Notes: generated from the letters alone by a model not told the origin. DNA of 64,000 bases from Pontibacillus sp. HMF3514 (GCF_009858175.1 NZ_CP047393.1:372001-436000), one strand, 5' to 3'; positions 1 through 9,104 are shown, numbered from the stretch's first letter. Made by a program: numbers and translations.

Positions 1-722
1 CTGTCAGGACCGATCAAAGTAAAAATATTTTTGATATCAAAAATATTACACCAAGCGCATATAAAAAAATGAAACAAGGATTATTAGAAGAGTGCTATGA
101 TAAAAGTTATATAGATAATAAAAACATTAACGATAAAGAGCTAGATGAATTTTTGTGTAAAGTTCAATTTGTTGTTGATGATAAAAAGCCCCATGAATAT
201 GTAAAATCTATTATTAAGACCCATACAAAGTTAATTCCTAATGAAGAAATATTAAATACTATTTTTAATGAGATTAGAGATAAACAAGCAAGTAAAAAAT
301 ATGCCAGTGTCGTGGAGAGTATTACCATTGAAACAACTCATGAAGCGTTAAACCATTTTCGGCATCTGACTACTGGAGAGATTAGATTATTAACTATTTC
401 TCGAATTATTAACAGAAATCTTTTTGATAAAGGAGTTCCTTTATCCTTTTATATTATTTTAAATAGTGTACCAGATGAAAGGAAAAAAGATGTGATCCTA
501 GAAAGCCAATTGGCATTGTCTAAAGCTTTGTTTAATAAAAATAATGCAGATAGTTTTTGGAGCTTATTTGAAAATATTTATTCAACAATAGTTCATAATC
601 CTGATGATAATGTAAATATGCTTTATGAAAAGTTAAATCATGATAAAGTCGATCAGTGTTACGATTTTGAGGTTATTTCATTAAAGTATTTTATTTCTTT
701 AATTAAGGACGGTATTGAATAA
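1..722 (+). CDS. Partial protein, probable effector component of an ABC-3C/Lamassu-like defence system
   Basis: The reading frame is open to the left edge, so the N terminus is missing; an ATG at 69 is internal rather than a proven start. About 240 residues are visible. The stretch with the pattern FLCKVQFVVDD...IPNEEILNTIFNEIRDKQ resembles, from memory, the region after the nuclease domain in DUF4297/Cap4-type proteins. The last 130 residues are helical and unrecognised. The stop overlaps the start of the next gene (TAATG), so the two are translationally coupled and the partner is an SMC-like ATPase. That pairing is typical of ABC-three-component and Lamassu defence cassettes. Base composition is far more AT-rich than the genes from 3 kb onward, which suggests horizontal transfer. 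The family call is inference; the catalytic part would lie upstream of the window. Confidence 0.45.
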   Translation, partial: VRTDQSKNIFDIKNITPSAYKKMKQGLLEECYDKSYIDNKNINDKELDEFLCKVQFVVDDKKPHEYVKSIIKTHTKLIPNEEILNTIFNEIRDKQASKKYASVVESITIETTHEALNHFRHLTTGEIRLLTISRIINRNLFDKGVPLSFYIILNSVPDERKKDVILESQLALSKALFNKNNADSFWSLFENIYSTIVHNPDDNVNMLYEKLNHDKVDQCYDFEVISLKYFISLIKDGIE

Positions 723-2338
723 TGCTAATAAAAAAAGTTGCTATAGGTAATGAACATGAAGCATTTATTGAAAACAGATTTTCGGATAAAATGAATATTA
801 TTTCTAGTGATGATAACAACCGAGGGAAGACAATATTAATTCAAGGTATGATGTACGCACTAGGCAATAATCCTGTATTCCCATCAACATTTAATTATAC
901 TAATTATTATTATATAGTTGAATTTCTTCATAACGATATTATATATAAAATATGTAGAAACAAGGATTTATTTTTTATTCAATTTAATGAATCTTTGATA
1001 ATTTTTGAAAATGTTTCCGAATTGAAGCGGTATTGGCATAAAAATATAAGTTCATTGCCAATTATAACTAAAAATGATTTCAAACGAATAGTTGATCCAG
1101 AACTTTACTTACAAGTATTTTTTGTAGGACAAGACAAAAAAGATACTTCTAATATCGCAAATAAAGGATTGTACAATAAAGAAGATTTCAAAAATATGCT
1201 TTATTCACTAGCTGGAATAAAGAATGATATTGTGGATATCGATAATATTAAAAACATTAGACAGAAAATTTCGAATTTAAAAGATGAGAAGAAGCTTCTA
1301 TTGAAACAATCAAAAATTTTGAAATCTCAGAAGAAACCTATAGCATATTTAAGCAGCACTAATGACAGAATAAATTTTAAAGATAGTCTAAAAAAAATTG
1401 AAAAAGTTAAGGGGAAATTAACAGAATTAAATAAAGACCGTAATAAAAATATAAATAGAAAATTTAAATGCGAAATAACGATTAAAGAGTTAAATTCTTT
1501 AAATAGAAATTTAGAATCCGGTGAATTGGTATGTTTAGAATGTGGATCCAACCATATTGGTTACAAAGCTACCACTAAGCAAAAGTATTCTTTTGATATA
1601 TCAACACCAGAAATACGAAAGCAAATTCTGGAGTCTCTTAATAATAAAATTCAGGATTATCAAGAAGAAGTTGAACGTATAACTTTATTAATTAATAAGG
1701 AACAATCTAAACTTAAAGAACTATTATCTGTTGAGGAAATATCATTAGAATCATTAGTTGCATATAAAGATGATGTGCTTAGTGTTTCAGACGCTGAAAA
1801 CAAATTAAACTCTATCGAAGATGATTTAAAAAAATTAGAAAATCAAAAGAAAGAAGCTTCAAATGACATAGAAGGTGTTAAAGAAGAACAAAACAACCTC
1901 TATTATTCGATTCTAAGCACAATGAATGAAAGTTATAATTCAGTTGATCCTTTAGGTAATATAGAGTTCGATAATATCTTTACTAAAAAAACAGAAACTT
2001 ATTCTGGCAGTGAACAAACTATTTATCATTTAGTTAAAGTTTATTCTCTAGCCAAAATACTAAAACATGATTATCCAATTGTTGTTGATTCATTCCGTGC
2101 AGAAGATTTATCGACTAAAAAAGAAAAAGTTATTTTAGATTTATTTAAAAAATTGGATACTCAAATAATATTAACAACCACCTTGAAAAGTGAAGAAATT
2201 GGAAAGTATGACAAAAAAGAGTTTGACTTTATTAACCATATTGATTATTCTAATCATTCTCCAAGTAAAATTCTTCAATCTAGGTATGTAGATGAGTTCA
2301 AAAAACTTCTTGGTGGTTTTTCTATAAATTTTAGATGA
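722..2338 (+). CDS. Rad50/SMC-like ATPase with a single CxxC hook (ABC-3C or Lamassu LmuB type)
   Basis: A 538-residue ABC-type ATPase split by a coiled coil. The N-terminal part has a degenerate Walker A (DDNNRGKT, residues 30-37). Long charged coiled-coil arms flank a hook CLEC at residues 271-274, like a short Rad50 zinc hook. The C-terminal part has a signature motif (YSGSEQ, about 427-432) and a Walker B-like VVDSF (about 454-458). Such proteins bind DNA ends or foreign DNA structures and switch on a partner effector in Lamassu/DdmABC and other ABC-3C systems. Walker B lacks the usual DE pair; the residue after D is S, so hydrolysis may be weak or use another residue. It starts by an ATG overlapping the previous stop. 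The architecture is clear; the defence role is inferred from context. Confidence 0.7.
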   Translation: MLIKKVAIGNEHEAFIENRFSDKMNIISSDDNNRGKTILIQGMMYALGNNPVFPSTFNYTNYYYIVEFLHNDIIYKICRNKDLFFIQFNESLIIFENVSELKRYWHKNISSLPIITKNDFKRIVDPELYLQVFFVGQDKKDTSNIANKGLYNKEDFKNMLYSLAGIKNDIVDIDNIKNIRQKISNLKDEKKLLLKQSKILKSQKKPIAYLSSTNDRINFKDSLKKIEKVKGKLTELNKDRNKNINRKFKCEITIKELNSLNRNLESGELVCLECGSNHIGYKATTKQKYSFDISTPEIRKQILESLNNKIQDYQEEVERITLLINKEQSKLKELLSVEEISLESLVAYKDDVLSVSDAENKLNSIEDDLKKLENQKKEASNDIEGVKEEQNNLYYSILSTMNESYNSVDPLGNIEFDNIFTKKTETYSGSEQTIYHLVKVYSLAKILKHDYPIVVDSFRAEDLSTKKEKVILDLFKKLDTQIILTTTLKSEEIGKYDKKEFDFINHIDYSNHSPSKILQSRYVDEFKKLLGGFSINFR

Positions 2339-2642
2339 GGATAATGGGGTACACGGGATTGTTGATTATATTAACCACAACTTTTTCTTTTTAATGGTGA
2401 CTGAATAATAAATATTTCGAGGAATTGTGAAGAAGTTCTAGAGGTTTTACATAAATTTATTACATAGCCTTAACGAATCCAAATCATACATGTCCTGTTT
2501 TTGACTTTTAATCACCACGATTAATTATTAGTAAGCAATAACGAAAAAGGTAAATATTACTACATCTTTAATTTTGCAATCACCAAACAACCCAAGTTGT
2601 GTGTGTAGATAGAACAAATTCCACTTTTCAAGGAGCTAAAAT

Positions 2643-2703
2643 GCTAACATTTTGCTAACGCAATCCAGTAAAAAACGATAAATTCCTGTTAAAGATGTTA
2701 CAG
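2643..2703 (+). repeat. Dispersed 61-base intergenic repeat, copy 1
   Basis: Matches 9145-9205 at about 54 of 61 positions by hand count with no gaps. Core words shared are AACATTTTGCTAACG, AATCCAGTAAAAA and GTTAAAGAT. Both copies are followed 80 or so bases later by CATGATGTAA. Neither copy is coding. It may be a small non-autonomous element, a recombination site remnant or a conserved non-coding RNA part. Confidence 0.6.
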
Positions 2704-2820
2704 CCAACAATATTCAAAACGTTGATTTACCGCACTGTACGCATACACCGTTAAAGATATTACACACTCTCACCATAGGGGCGGCATGATGTAATCATCC
2801 CCCTTATCCATGAATAAATT

Positions 2821-2863
2821 AAAAAGCTTCTCATTAGGTCGCGACCTAGTGAGAAGCTTTTTT
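2821..2863. terminator. Long palindromic bidirectional terminator
   Basis: Arms AAAAGCTTCTCA and TGAGAAGCTTTT enclose a second palindrome TAGGTCGCGACCTA, with A-run before and T-run after. It can stop transcription in both directions. Similar AGAAGCTTCT arms occur in terminators near 34910 and 48209. Confidence 0.85.
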
Positions 2864-2993
2864 AATGATGAAAAGAGTTATACATAGTGTGATGTTCTAT
2901 CTATTCGGGAAAAGGAACAAAAAGATGAGATAGAGGTATTCTTTTGGAAAAGAGAAAAGTAATTTCTTAAGAACAAAAGGAGAGGAAACATTA

Positions 2994-3509
2994 ATGTCTA
3001 ACCAAACCTCAGAAAATCAAGAAACCATCAAGAAAATTAAAGACTTGATTAAAGATGAGAAAGTGGCGATGCTGACCACGGTGTCCCCAGAAGGCAAGCT
3101 GATGTCCCGACCGATGCATACGCAAGAAGTAGCAATGGATAAAGAAGAGATTTGGTTTATTACAGAAAAAGATACAGAGAAATATAGAGATATCAACTAT
3201 AATTCTGCCGTCAACCTAGCATACGCAGGTAAATCCTATGTTTCGATTAGTGGCACTGCTGAATTTGTTCAAGATGACGAGAAAAAGAAAGAGTTCTGGA
3301 ATAAAATTGTCGAGAAAGTGCTGAACATATCTGCTGATAATTCGGATGTGATCCTAGTCAAAGTGACACCTGAAGTTGCGGAATATTGGGAGTCTGGTAT
3401 GAGCGTCAAAACCGTTAAGGAGTTTGTGAAAAAAATGGCCAGTAGTCATACAATAGATGAAGACAATGAGTTAAAAGATACTGTCAAATTTGATGAAAAT
3501 ACGAGATAA
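2994..3509 (+). CDS. Pyridoxamine 5'-phosphate oxidase-fold protein (general stress protein 26 family)
   Basis: 171 residues with the FMN-binding split-barrel fold of the pyridoxamine-phosphate-oxidase-like general stress proteins (B. subtilis YdaG type). The N-terminal part carries the pattern KVAMLTTVSPEGKLMSRPM, followed by EIWFIT and a strand rich in small residues around AYAGKSYVSISG, all typical of the family. Members bind flavin or F420-like cofactors; the exact reaction is usually unknown. An AGGAGAGG ribosome binding site sits just before ATG. A weak sigma-B-like pair (GTGTGA, 14 bases, GGGAAA at 2887-2912) lies upstream, in keeping with stress control, but matches only partly. It stands alone between terminators. 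Confidence 0.85.
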   Translation: MSNQTSENQETIKKIKDLIKDEKVAMLTTVSPEGKLMSRPMHTQEVAMDKEEIWFITEKDTEKYRDINYNSAVNLAYAGKSYVSISGTAEFVQDDEKKKEFWNKIVEKVLNISADNSDVILVKVTPEVAEYWESGMSVKTVKEFVKKMASSHTIDEDNELKDTVKFDENTR

Positions 3510-3542
3510 CTTATTGTTTGGGATATTTTGAGCAAACAAAAT

Positions 3543-3603
3543 AAGCTAGCCTCCACAATAGAGAGACTAACTTCTTTATCCCTTACTTCAATGCTTTTAT
3601 TTA
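3543..3603 (+). repeat. Dispersed terminator-like repeat, copy 1
   Basis: Nearly the same as 9670-9732: both read AAGCTAGCCTCCACAATA, then GAGACTAACTTCTTTAT, then TTCAATGCTT, with one two-base indel and a few changes. The arms AAG(C/A)TAG..CTCC and GAG(A)CTAACTTCTT can pair. Here it follows the 2994-3509 gene; the other copy follows opuAC on the opposite strand. Confidence 0.65.
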
Positions 3604-3657
3604 AATAAAATAGTGATGGGTTCTCTTGTTTATTATTTCACTAAAACCGTCCCTGTT

Positions 3658-3690
3658 AAAAGAGCGCTTCAGTCATGAAGCGCTCTTTGC
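3658..3690. terminator. Hairpin terminator
   Basis: AAAGAGCGCTTCA and TGAAGCGCTCTTT form a near-perfect 13-base stem with a short loop. It also encodes the last residues of the minus-strand gene remnant that ends here. Confidence 0.75.
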
Positions 3691-3887
3691 GTCTGATTAC
3701 TGGGCTTGGTCTGAGATAATTTCTTCCGAACGCTTTCATTCAAAGCATCCATCTCTTCAATGAACTGTTCACTGGAAGCGATGATCCGTTCGGACGAGTG
3801 CTCTGTCGTTTGAAGTGCTTCGAATACGTTATCAAAAGACTCCTGTACCTTGTTTAGTTTGCGCAGGGAATTGTGTGCATGAAGTGG
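3669..3887 (-). pseudogene. Remnant: C-terminal 72 codons of an unidentified helical protein
   Basis: On the minus strand a frame of 72 codons runs from just after a stop (3888-3890) to TGA at 3669-3671. The product begins PLHAHNSLRKLNKVQ and continues with an amphipathic, coiled-coil-like pattern (VQESFDNVFEALQTTEHSSE, then QFIEEMDALNESV). Codon usage and the clean heptad pattern look like real protein. There is no start codon near the beginning and no ribosome binding site, so it appears to be the tail of a gene whose front has been lost. Family not recognised. Confidence 0.5.
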
Positions 3888-3900
3888 TCATTCCCAGATA

Positions 3901-3936
3901 AAAAAGATGGCGAGCAAATGCTCACCATCTTTTTTA
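3901..3936 (-). terminator. Terminator for the minus-strand membrane protein gene
   Basis: AAAAAGATGG(C/T)GAGCA arms with a four-base loop, A-run and T-run on both sides; the stem touches the stop codon of the 3934-5349 gene. Confidence 0.85.
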
Positions 3937-5349
3937 TAAGAAAAATAGAACAAATAGTTGAAGATACACCTGAACCATTAGATAAAAGGCAATGGCGTAT
4001 TTATAGTTAAATAACAAACCGTTCTTGACTATGCTGATTCGGTTCAACGAACTTAAAATGATCGATGGTAAAATCAGGGGAGATAACATAATCGAAATCA
4101 CACTCCCTGAGGTAATCCCCAAAACGATAATTTCTGGTGGATAGGGCAAATCTACTCCTTGTAGGATCCCTGATACGAGTACAATAACGGTCAGTGGTCC
4201 AAGTCCAATAAAACCTAATAGGATCACGACAAAAGGAAGTACCCATAAGAAGTTTAAGAATGGTAATGCTTCAGTCACATAAAAGAGACCGTCAATTATA
4301 TATTTTCCATAGCCCGATTGATTTACAGCATTGATTAAAAATCCAGCTGCTAGGAGTATGGAGAACTGTTGGGCTTTGCTTGGGACACTTTTTGCAAAAT
4401 AAGCTTTTCCATTCTCCAAAATAACACTGGTTCTTTTTCGGACGATAAAATAAAGGATGACCCACGCTACAATGACAATAGGGATAATTAGCAATAAATT
4501 TGCGTCCCATATCGCGTTTAGAAAAAAGATCGAACCGAACAATGTCACAAATAGAAATCCGAATTCGAGGGCATCGCGATTGCCTTTTGTATCTTGTTTC
4601 TTTTCCTCTGTAATCTTAGCTAGTTCCCCTTGGATACCTGCGGTAAGATCTACGCCGTAATGACGTTCTTGAAAATAGGAGAAGAGGACAGATAATAAGA
4701 TACCGGCGAAGGAGATGACAAAGCCTTGTAAAATGGCTAACGCTAACGAAGCATTAAGCGCATGAACGGCAAAAATAAAGCTCGGTATGCTAACCACCCA
4801 CATCGTTGTTAAGGAGAACGCACGGAGTAAGGCTGTTCCTTTATAATTCTCCCATACTTCTCCTTTTTGATTGTGTAAAAATTCATTGATCATTCCATAT
4901 ACCATAGGGATCGAACCGAATAACAAGAAATAAGAAATAATTTGCGTTATAACCATCATCCCAAAATAAAACTTACGGCTCGTATTAAGTAAGTTTTGAG
5001 CGAAGTTAATGACAGACTGAATGTATGGTTTCTCTTCTAATACCCAACTAATTATAGGGACGATCAGTAAGATAGCGATCAGTCCACTCATCACAGCGAA
5101 TCCAGATATGATCCCTTCTACAAGAGAAGTACCTGCTGCAACGTGAATCATCAATGCGATTATAAGAAGTAAAATTGATATACTTGCCTGTTTCAAAGGT
5201 AAGAAGAAATAACCGAGTAGAAAAGCAGTCAAACCGAATAAGGAAAGAAATGTTGAAAGCAATTCTCCACCTGAGAAATAAACAATAAAATGCATAACTA
5301 CATATAAACTTATAAAAAAGGTATAACCTCTTTTGGCAATTTGCACCAT
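3934..5349 (-). CDS. Multi-pass membrane protein, putative transporter
   Basis: About 471 residues, almost all hydrophobic, with some 12 to 13 predicted membrane segments and a central charged cytoplasmic loop (AKITEEKKQDTKGNRDALE). The two halves each contain a break rich in Gly, Ser and Pro; the second half has GLGPLTVIVLVSG and LGITSGSVISIMLSPLILPS, which look like re-entrant substrate loops of ion-transporter-superfamily permeases. I do not recognise a specific family or substrate. Met15 of the longest frame is preferred as start because GGAG lies 8 bases before it, while the first ATG (5391) lacks a ribosome binding site. Single-gene transcript with its own terminator. Confidence 0.6.
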   Translation of the reverse strand: MVQIAKRGYTFFISLYVVMHFIVYFSGGELLSTFLSLFGLTAFLLGYFFLPLKQASISILLLIIALMIHVAAGTSLVEGIISGFAVMSGLIAILLIVPIISWVLEEKPYIQSVINFAQNLLNTSRKFYFGMMVITQIISYFLLFGSIPMVYGMINEFLHNQKGEVWENYKGTALLRAFSLTTMWVVSIPSFIFAVHALNASLALAILQGFVISFAGILLSVLFSYFQERHYGVDLTAGIQGELAKITEEKKQDTKGNRDALEFGFLFVTLFGSIFFLNAIWDANLLLIIPIVIVAWVILYFIVRKRTSVILENGKAYFAKSVPSKAQQFSILLAAGFLINAVNQSGYGKYIIDGLFYVTEALPFLNFLWVLPFVVILLGFIGLGPLTVIVLVSGILQGVDLPYPPEIIVLGITSGSVISIMLSPLILPSIILSSLNRISIVKNGLLFNYKYAIAFYLMVQVYLQLFVLFFL

Positions 5350-5511
5350 TTTGGATGCTCCGTTCTGGTTCAAAGTGTTAACTTTACACATCGTATCACA
5401 AGGTATATAAATTAGCTCAGGTCATGCACGCTAAAAGCTATTACATTTAGCAAAATAAGTTCGATTCTGAAGTCCCTAGTATTTATGTCGCCATAAATCA
5501 AGAAAAGTAAA

Positions 5512-5537
5512 CAAAAAAGCCCCCCAAAAAGGGAGGC
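5512..5537 (-). terminator. Terminator of the aceB-aceA operon
   Basis: On the minus strand GCCTCCC, five T, GGGGGGC, then six T: a compact intrinsic terminator 20 bases after the aceA stop. Confidence 0.85.
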
Positions 5538-5556
5538 ATCTAAGATATGATTGAAC

Positions 5557-6852
5557 TTAAGAAGAATGAATTTTCTCTTCTGTAAACTGCTCTTCTTCCG
5601 TAGATCCTTTCAATGCAACGGTTGAAGAGGTCCCGCCAGAAATAAGTTGAGCAACTTCATCAAAATACCCCGTCCCTACTTCTCGCTGGTGGCGTGTTGC
5701 TGAATAGCCGTCTTTTTCACTTGCAAACTCTGCCTGCTGCAACTCAGAGTAGGCTTCCATGCCTCTGTCCTTGTAATGTCTGGATAATTCGAACATACTA
5801 TGATTCAACGCATGGAAACCTGCTAATGTAACAAACTGGAATTTGTAGCCCATCTTGCTCAGCTCTTGCTGGAATTGAGCAATGGTTTCATCATTTAATT
5901 TCTTCTTCCAATTGAAAGATGGGGAGCAGTTGTATGCGAGTAGTTTACCCGGATACTGTTCATGGATAGCTTCTGCAAACTGTTTCGCCTCTTCTAAATT
6001 TGGTTCAGAGGTTTCGCACCAGACTAAGTCAGCATAAGGGGCATAGGAAAGTCCACGTGCAATTGCTTGATCCAGTCCTGCGCGCGTCTTGTAAAAGCCT
6101 TCAGCTGTTCGTTTACCAGTAAGGAATGGGGCATCAGCAGGATCGATATCACTCGTAATTAAGTCTGCAGCGTTTGCATCTGTACGGGCGATAATGACCG
6201 TCGGAACGCCCATTACATCCGCTGCAAGTCGTGCAGAAATCAAATTTCTGACGGCAGTCTGAGTAGGTAGTAACACTTTTCCACCTAAGTGTCCGCATTT
6301 CTTCTCAGAAGAGAGCTGATCTTCAAAGTGAACAGCTGAGGCACCGGACTCTATCATACCTTTCATCAGCTCAAACACATTTAATTGACCTCCAAATCCA
6401 GCTTCTGCATCTGCAACAATGGGAGCAAACCAATCGATGTCGTTCTTGCCCTCCATATGATGGATTTGATCGGCACGTTGGAGAGCTTGGTTGATTCGCT
6501 TTACAACTTGAGGCACACTGTTTGCAGGATAGAGGCTTTGGTCAGGATACATGTGACCAGAAAGGTTCGCATCAGCGGCTACTTGCCAGCCACTAAGGTA
6601 GATCGCTTTCAGTCCAGCTTTCACTTGCTGCATCGCCTGGTTTCCTGTCAGTGCCCCAAGTGCGTGAACGTAGTTTTCTTCATGCAAAAGACGCCAAAGT
6701 TTTTTTGCCCCTTTGTCAGCGAGCGTATAATCAATATCCATAGATCCTCTTAGTTTAATAACATCCTCTGCATCATATGGGCGTGTAACAGATCCCCAAC
6801 GATTTTCATCCTTCCATGACTGGCGCAACTTTTCAGTACGTTCATTTGTCAT
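5557..6852 (-). CDS. aceA: Isocitrate lyase
   Basis: Cleaves isocitrate to succinate and glyoxylate, the first step of the glyoxylate shunt that allows growth on acetate or fatty acids. 431 residues, the usual bacterial length. The catalytic loop KKCGHLGGK is present with the active Cys at about 186, and the substrate and Mg-binding segments [15 protein letters not shown] and IARTDANAA are intact. A GGGGG-type ribosome binding site precedes ATG. It lies 14 bases after aceB, so the two form an operon. The C terminus ends in a charged tail after the core. Confidence 0.97.
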   Translation of the reverse strand: MTNERTEKLRQSWKDENRWGSVTRPYDAEDVIKLRGSMDIDYTLADKGAKKLWRLLHEENYVHALGALTGNQAMQQVKAGLKAIYLSGWQVAADANLSGHMYPDQSLYPANSVPQVVKRINQALQRADQIHHMEGKNDIDWFAPIVADAEAGFGGQLNVFELMKGMIESGASAVHFEDQLSSEKKCGHLGGKVLLPTQTAVRNLISARLAADVMGVPTVIIARTDANAADLITSDIDPADAPFLTGKRTAEGFYKTRAGLDQAIARGLSYAPYADLVWCETSEPNLEEAKQFAEAIHEQYPGKLLAYNCSPSFNWKKKLNDETIAQFQQELSKMGYKFQFVTLAGFHALNHSMFELSRHYKDRGMEAYSELQQAEFASEKDGYSATRHQREVGTGYFDEVAQLISGGTSSTVALKGSTEEEQFTEEKIHSS

Positions 6853-6866
6853 TTTCGTTTCCCCCT

Positions 6867-8459
6867 TTAAGATAAATGCTCATACGCATCGATTGTTAAA
6901 AACTCAGCAAAATTATCATCACCAATCAATTTTTCAAATAAGGCTTCTGCCTGTTTATAAGGTCCACTCTCAAAAGCTTGAACCCCAACTTCCTGTTGAA
7001 TGGCTTCCATTTCTTCCTGCTTCCATTGCTCAAACATTTCAAACGTGACTTTCCTGCCATCATTCAAGATTCCCTTAGGATGACGAATCCATTGCCAAAG
7101 CTGGGCACGTGAAATTTCTGCTGTTGCTGCGTCTTCCATCAGGTTGTGAATAGGAGCTGCGCCTCTACCTTCAAGCCACGATGCCGTGTATTGAATGCCA
7201 ACATTGATGTTCGTTCGTACACCAGCTTCCGTTATGGATCCTTTGGGTACTTCAAGCAATTGGTCTTCTGTGATGTGGAGATTGGTAATTAACCGATTGA
7301 TCTGGTTAGGTGTCCGCATGTTCTCGTTAAATACCTCGAGAGCTGTTTCAACCATCGCAGGGTGTGCGACCCATGTGCCATCGTGGCCGTCAGACACTTC
7401 CCGGAGTTTATCCGATTTTACTTTTTCAAAGGCATCTTTGTTTCTTTGTTCGTCATTCTTAACAGGAATTTGCGCTGCCATACCGCCAATGGCCGGAGCA
7501 CCTCTACGGTGACACGTCTGAATTGTCAGGAGAGAGTAGGCTCTCATAAAAGGGCTCGTCATCGTTACTTCCGAGCGATCGGGGAGAATAACAGCTGGGT
7601 CATTTCGGAATTTCTTCAGATAACTGAAGATGTAATCCCATCGCCCACAGTTCATACCAGCCGAGTGCTCCTTCAGTTCATAAAGTATTTCATCCATTTC
7701 AAATGCTGCCAGAATCGTTTCTACTAAGACTGTCGCTTTAATGGTTCCTCTCGGGATATTTAACGCGTCTTGTGAAAATAGGAATATATCATTCCAAAGC
7801 CTTGCCTCTAAATGGTTCTCTAATTTAGGCAGATAAAAGTACGGCCCAGATTCTTTCTCTAAAAGCGGTTTTACATTATGAAAGAAATAAAGTCCAAAAT
7901 CTATTAAACTCGCAGAAGCTTTTTCTCCATTTAAGGTTAAATGTTTTTCTTCAAGATGCCACCCTCTTGGACGAACCATTAAGGTAGCCGTTTCCTCGTT
8001 TAATGCGTAGGTTTTTCCTTTCTCATTTTGAAAGTTGATCGTTCTTCTTATGGCATCTCTTAAGTTAATTTGTCCTTGGATGGTATTGCTCCAAGTTGGA
8101 GAATTGGCATCTTCAAAATCAGCCATGAACACTTTAGCACCGGAGTTCAATCCGTTGATGACCATTTTCCGGTCCACAGGTCCTGTAATTTCCACTCGAC
8201 GATCCTGTAAGTCATGTGGAAGGGGGTGGATACGCCACTCAGATTCTCGAATGTGGGCTGTTTCTTTTGGAAAGGAAGGTTTCAATCCTTGGTTCAAATG
8301 TTTTTGGATCTTTGCACGTTGGGATAATAGTTCTAATCTTCTGGGGTTAAACCGTTGATGAAGTTGCTCAAGGAAATCTAAAGCTTCGGGAGTTAATATT
8401 TCTGCAAATGAAGAAGAGTTTTCTCCATCTACCAACCAGTTACTCGTCTTCGTTCCCAC
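6867..8459 (-). CDS. aceB: Malate synthase A
   Basis: Condenses glyoxylate with acetyl-CoA to malate, the second glyoxylate shunt step. 530 residues, as expected for the A isoform. Typical segments are [33 protein letters not shown], the Arg-containing MVRPRGWHL, and the conserved [20 protein letters not shown]. The C terminus has GVQYTASWL-like and [10 protein letters not shown] family patterns. GTG is the start, with AAGGTGG eight bases upstream. First gene of the pair with aceA; a small zinc-ribbon gene lies just upstream on the same strand. Confidence 0.97.
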   Translation of the reverse strand: MGTKTSNWLVDGENSSSFAEILTPEALDFLEQLHQRFNPRRLELLSQRAKIQKHLNQGLKPSFPKETAHIRESEWRIHPLPHDLQDRRVEITGPVDRKMVINGLNSGAKVFMADFEDANSPTWSNTIQGQINLRDAIRRTINFQNEKGKTYALNEETATLMVRPRGWHLEEKHLTLNGEKASASLIDFGLYFFHNVKPLLEKESGPYFYLPKLENHLEARLWNDIFLFSQDALNIPRGTIKATVLVETILAAFEMDEILYELKEHSAGMNCGRWDYIFSYLKKFRNDPAVILPDRSEVTMTSPFMRAYSLLTIQTCHRRGAPAIGGMAAQIPVKNDEQRNKDAFEKVKSDKLREVSDGHDGTWVAHPAMVETALEVFNENMRTPNQINRLITNLHITEDQLLEVPKGSITEAGVRTNINVGIQYTASWLEGRGAAPIHNLMEDAATAEISRAQLWQWIRHPKGILNDGRKVTFEMFEQWKQEEMEAIQQEVGVQAFESGPYKQAEALFEKLIGDDNFAEFLTIDAYEHLS

Positions 8460-8525
8460 ATAACCGCCACCTTTGTTATTAATAAAGAATTTACCGGAAC
8501 TGATATAGAACAGAAACCTCTATCT

Positions 8526-8645
8526 TTACTCATCTTTCTTAGATAGACAACGGTTACATTCCATCATGTACGTATAGGCCTGTGCTTTTACTTCTGAACC
8601 GCATTGAGGACAGGAAACCGTACGCGTCTGTTTTGAGTTGTTCAC
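8526..8645 (-). CDS. Small YhfH-like zinc-ribbon protein
   Basis: A 39-residue gene. GTG start preceded by AGGAGGGG at good spacing. The product begins VNNSKQTRTVSCPQCGSEV and ends ECNRCLSKKDE, giving two pairs of cysteines, CPQC and CNRC, 16 residues apart. This matches the pattern of the YhfH family of tiny Bacillus proteins, which look like single treble-clef or zinc-ribbon modules; function unknown. It sits 66 bases before aceB on the same strand and might be co-transcribed with the glyoxylate shunt. Confidence 0.75.
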   Translation of the reverse strand: MNNSKQTRTVSCPQCGSEVKAQAYTYMMECNRCLSKKDE

Positions 8646-8870
8646 TATTCATCCCCTCCTTTTATATAACAGATTGCAACAACTGTTTACTGTTATGGTA
8701 CAGTTATAGTTTACGTTGGAGGAGTTGGAAATGCAACTAATTTCTAGAAAATTTTTAATATTAGGCTTGTGAACAGATATAAAAGGGGGTATCGTGTCAA
8801 TAATTGAAGTTGTTGGAGACGAAGGAACAGGTTTACTTAAGAATCTCTCCATCCATTCTGTATAACATAG

Positions 8871-9104
8871 AGACGGTTCGGAGCTACTGAAAAACTCTTG
8901 AGTGATTACTTAAATGAATTTAACATCGATAGAAAGAAGCTTTATTTTATCTACCCAATAGGGCTTGATCAAAGTATCAAGCAGCGGATGGATGAGGTTG
9001 GAAAAGAAAACGGGTTCCACAATATACGATGGATCCAAGCGGGTGGTATGATTTCGACTCATTCTGGAGCAGGGGGCTTCGGGGTAGCAGCATTAGAGCA
9101 ATAG
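8871..9104 (+). pseudogene. C-terminal remnant of a DegV-like protein
   Basis: A frame open from a TAG at 8868 to 9104 encodes RRFGATEKLLSDYLNEFNID, then IYPIGLDQSIKQRMDE, and ends with GGMISTHSGAGGFGVAALEQ. The last part has the H-x-G-x-G-x-x-G pattern at the end of DegV-family fatty-acid-binding proteins. A full DegV is about 280 residues, so three quarters are missing, and no ribosome binding site fits a TTG at 8898. It is probably a decayed gene, followed 40 bases later by a dispersed repeat. DegV assignment is from memory of the motif only. Confidence 0.5.

Larger units (their letters stand above)
2339..2993. other. Long AT-rich intergenic stretch bounding the defence cassette
   Basis: No convincing coding frame was found in 655 bases. 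It holds one copy of a 61-base dispersed repeat (2643-2703), a shorter internal echo of that repeat near 2749-2764 (GTTAAAGATATTACA), and a strong palindromic terminator near 2821-2863. The change from AT-rich cassette to normal composition occurs here, so this may contain the right boundary of an inserted island; no integrase or tRNA is visible. Confidence 0.5.

Noticed and set aside
2887-2912. Sigma-B promoter before the PLP-oxidase-fold gene
   Set aside because: GTGTGA-N14-GGGAAA matches only four of six bases in each box; too weak to list as a feature.
4007-4510. Alternative minus-strand frames inside the membrane protein gene
   Set aside because: Shifted-frame shadows of the hydrophobic protein; rich in Cys, Arg and Trp and without start signals.
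6385-8358. Several plus-strand frames of 100 or more codons across aceA and aceB
   Set aside because: They lie antisense to two strongly conserved genes, have no ribosome binding sites and show no recognisable protein pattern.
8793-8864. Small plus-strand frame of 23 codons after GGGGG
   Set aside because: Has a fair binding site and GTG, but no homology pattern and is in a region of gene debris; cannot be supported.
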